A stretch of 64,000 bases of DNA from Bacillus carboniphilus (GTDB taxonomy: Bacteria; Bacillota; Bacilli; Bacillales; JAIVKR01), in NCBI RefSeq assembly GCF_020524035.2, contig NZ_CP129013.1:3162001-3226000 (forward strand), given 5' to 3'. Below the pieces are notes generated by a model. That model saw only the letters and a list, made by a program, of their open reading frames with translations. It ran no database searches and had not been told where the DNA came from. A program made the position numbers and the translations under genes. Shown here in pieces: positions 63,840 through 64,000 of this stretch. Within the stretch, counting starts at the first letter, position 1. Every line of letters begins with the position of its first letter.

Positions 63840-64000
63840 TTATATATGAATGAATTGAAAAAAATAATGAAAGATAATGAATTGGTTTTCAGTAACTCAG
63901 TTTCGAGAGAAAACTTTATGGAAAGTTATGGACCATTTTCTATTCATTATGTTTCAAATTGGATTGATCTATCAATTGCGATTGCTGTAGTAACTTTATT
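63840..64000 (+). pseudogene. ABC transporter permease, 3' part, continues beyond the window
   Basis: After the repeat TTATATAT the frame continues MNELKKIMKDNELVFSNSVS, RENFMESYGPFSIHYVSNWI, DLSIAIAVVTL and runs off the end. Joined to the 5' part it forms one uninterrupted open frame, so the IS insertion is the only lesion visible here. Confidence 0.85.

Overview
The window is low-GC, Gram-positive, Bacillaceae-type DNA. Support for this: AGGAGG-type ribosome binding sites with many TTG and GTG starts, a dgkB(dagK)-rlmCD gene pair, tandem T-box leaders in front of a threonyl-tRNA synthetase, a YtrA-type GntR/ABC operon, MhqR/DoxX-type genes, class B PBP and PadR genes, and the 'tctagctcc...gcttgcgctttt' dispersed repeat seen across Bacillus-like genomes. 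No rRNA, CRISPR array, origin or intact phage is visible.

Layout. 0-2 kb: lipid kinase and rRNA methyltransferase, both frameshifted. 2.2-9.3 kb: a field of small genes of immunity/DUF type (DUF2251, DUF7660, unknowns, a small lipoprotein), several truncated, cut by an IS3-type element. 9.2-13 kb: an insertion-sequence nest (IS1380 end, IS21 istB, IS4-type transposase split by an intact ISL3 element) that has destroyed the upstream part of a type I restriction locus. 13.1-16.8 kb: remnant hsdS, a DUF4145 gene and intact hsdR. 16.9-24.3 kb: DUF4275, Imm33-like and membrane genes, an IS4-like element (copy 1), a lipoprotein, a broken GNAT gene, a decayed tnpA, and a DoxX/MarR pair. 24.3-30.7 kb: a MITE-like element, PAP2 phosphatase, repeat island A, several frameshifted small genes, an APH-type kinase and an aspartate racemase. 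30.8-34.6 kb: double T-box, ThrRS, DUF4256, GNAT. 35.3-45.2 kb: another IS, small membrane proteins, a metallophosphoesterase, a SpeE/DUF350/DUF4247 operon flanked by gene-fusion scars, darcynin, GNAT, phosphatase and UPF0158 genes. 45.2-51.5 kb: repeat islands B-E with a DinB gene, a tRNA-like RNA upstream of a YiaAB gene, a decayed TnpB, and a PadR/DUF1772 pair. 51.5-58.2 kb: GNAT, DUF3977, LysR remnant, frameshifted PBP, DUF3888 and a methyltransferase. 58.3-60 kb: a secreted ETX/MTX2-type pore-forming toxin, a small membrane gene and a possible leader peptide. 60-64 kb: DUF2441, then a ytrA-like regulator with four operators, a frameshifted ABC ATPase and a permease gene split by IS4-like copy 2.

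Three things stand out. (1) The repeat islands contain a hairpin module whose stems differ from copy to copy but stay complementary in every copy, flanking a nearly constant 11-12 nt loop; this is the best candidate for something not yet described. (2) About fifteen genes are broken by a single-base change in a homopolymer run, mostly +1, which is either a sequencing artefact or real mass pseudogenisation; this must be settled before any loss-of-function conclusion. (3) A tRNA-like RNA sits directly upstream of a two-helix membrane protein gene.

Family names were assigned by reading motifs, without database searches.
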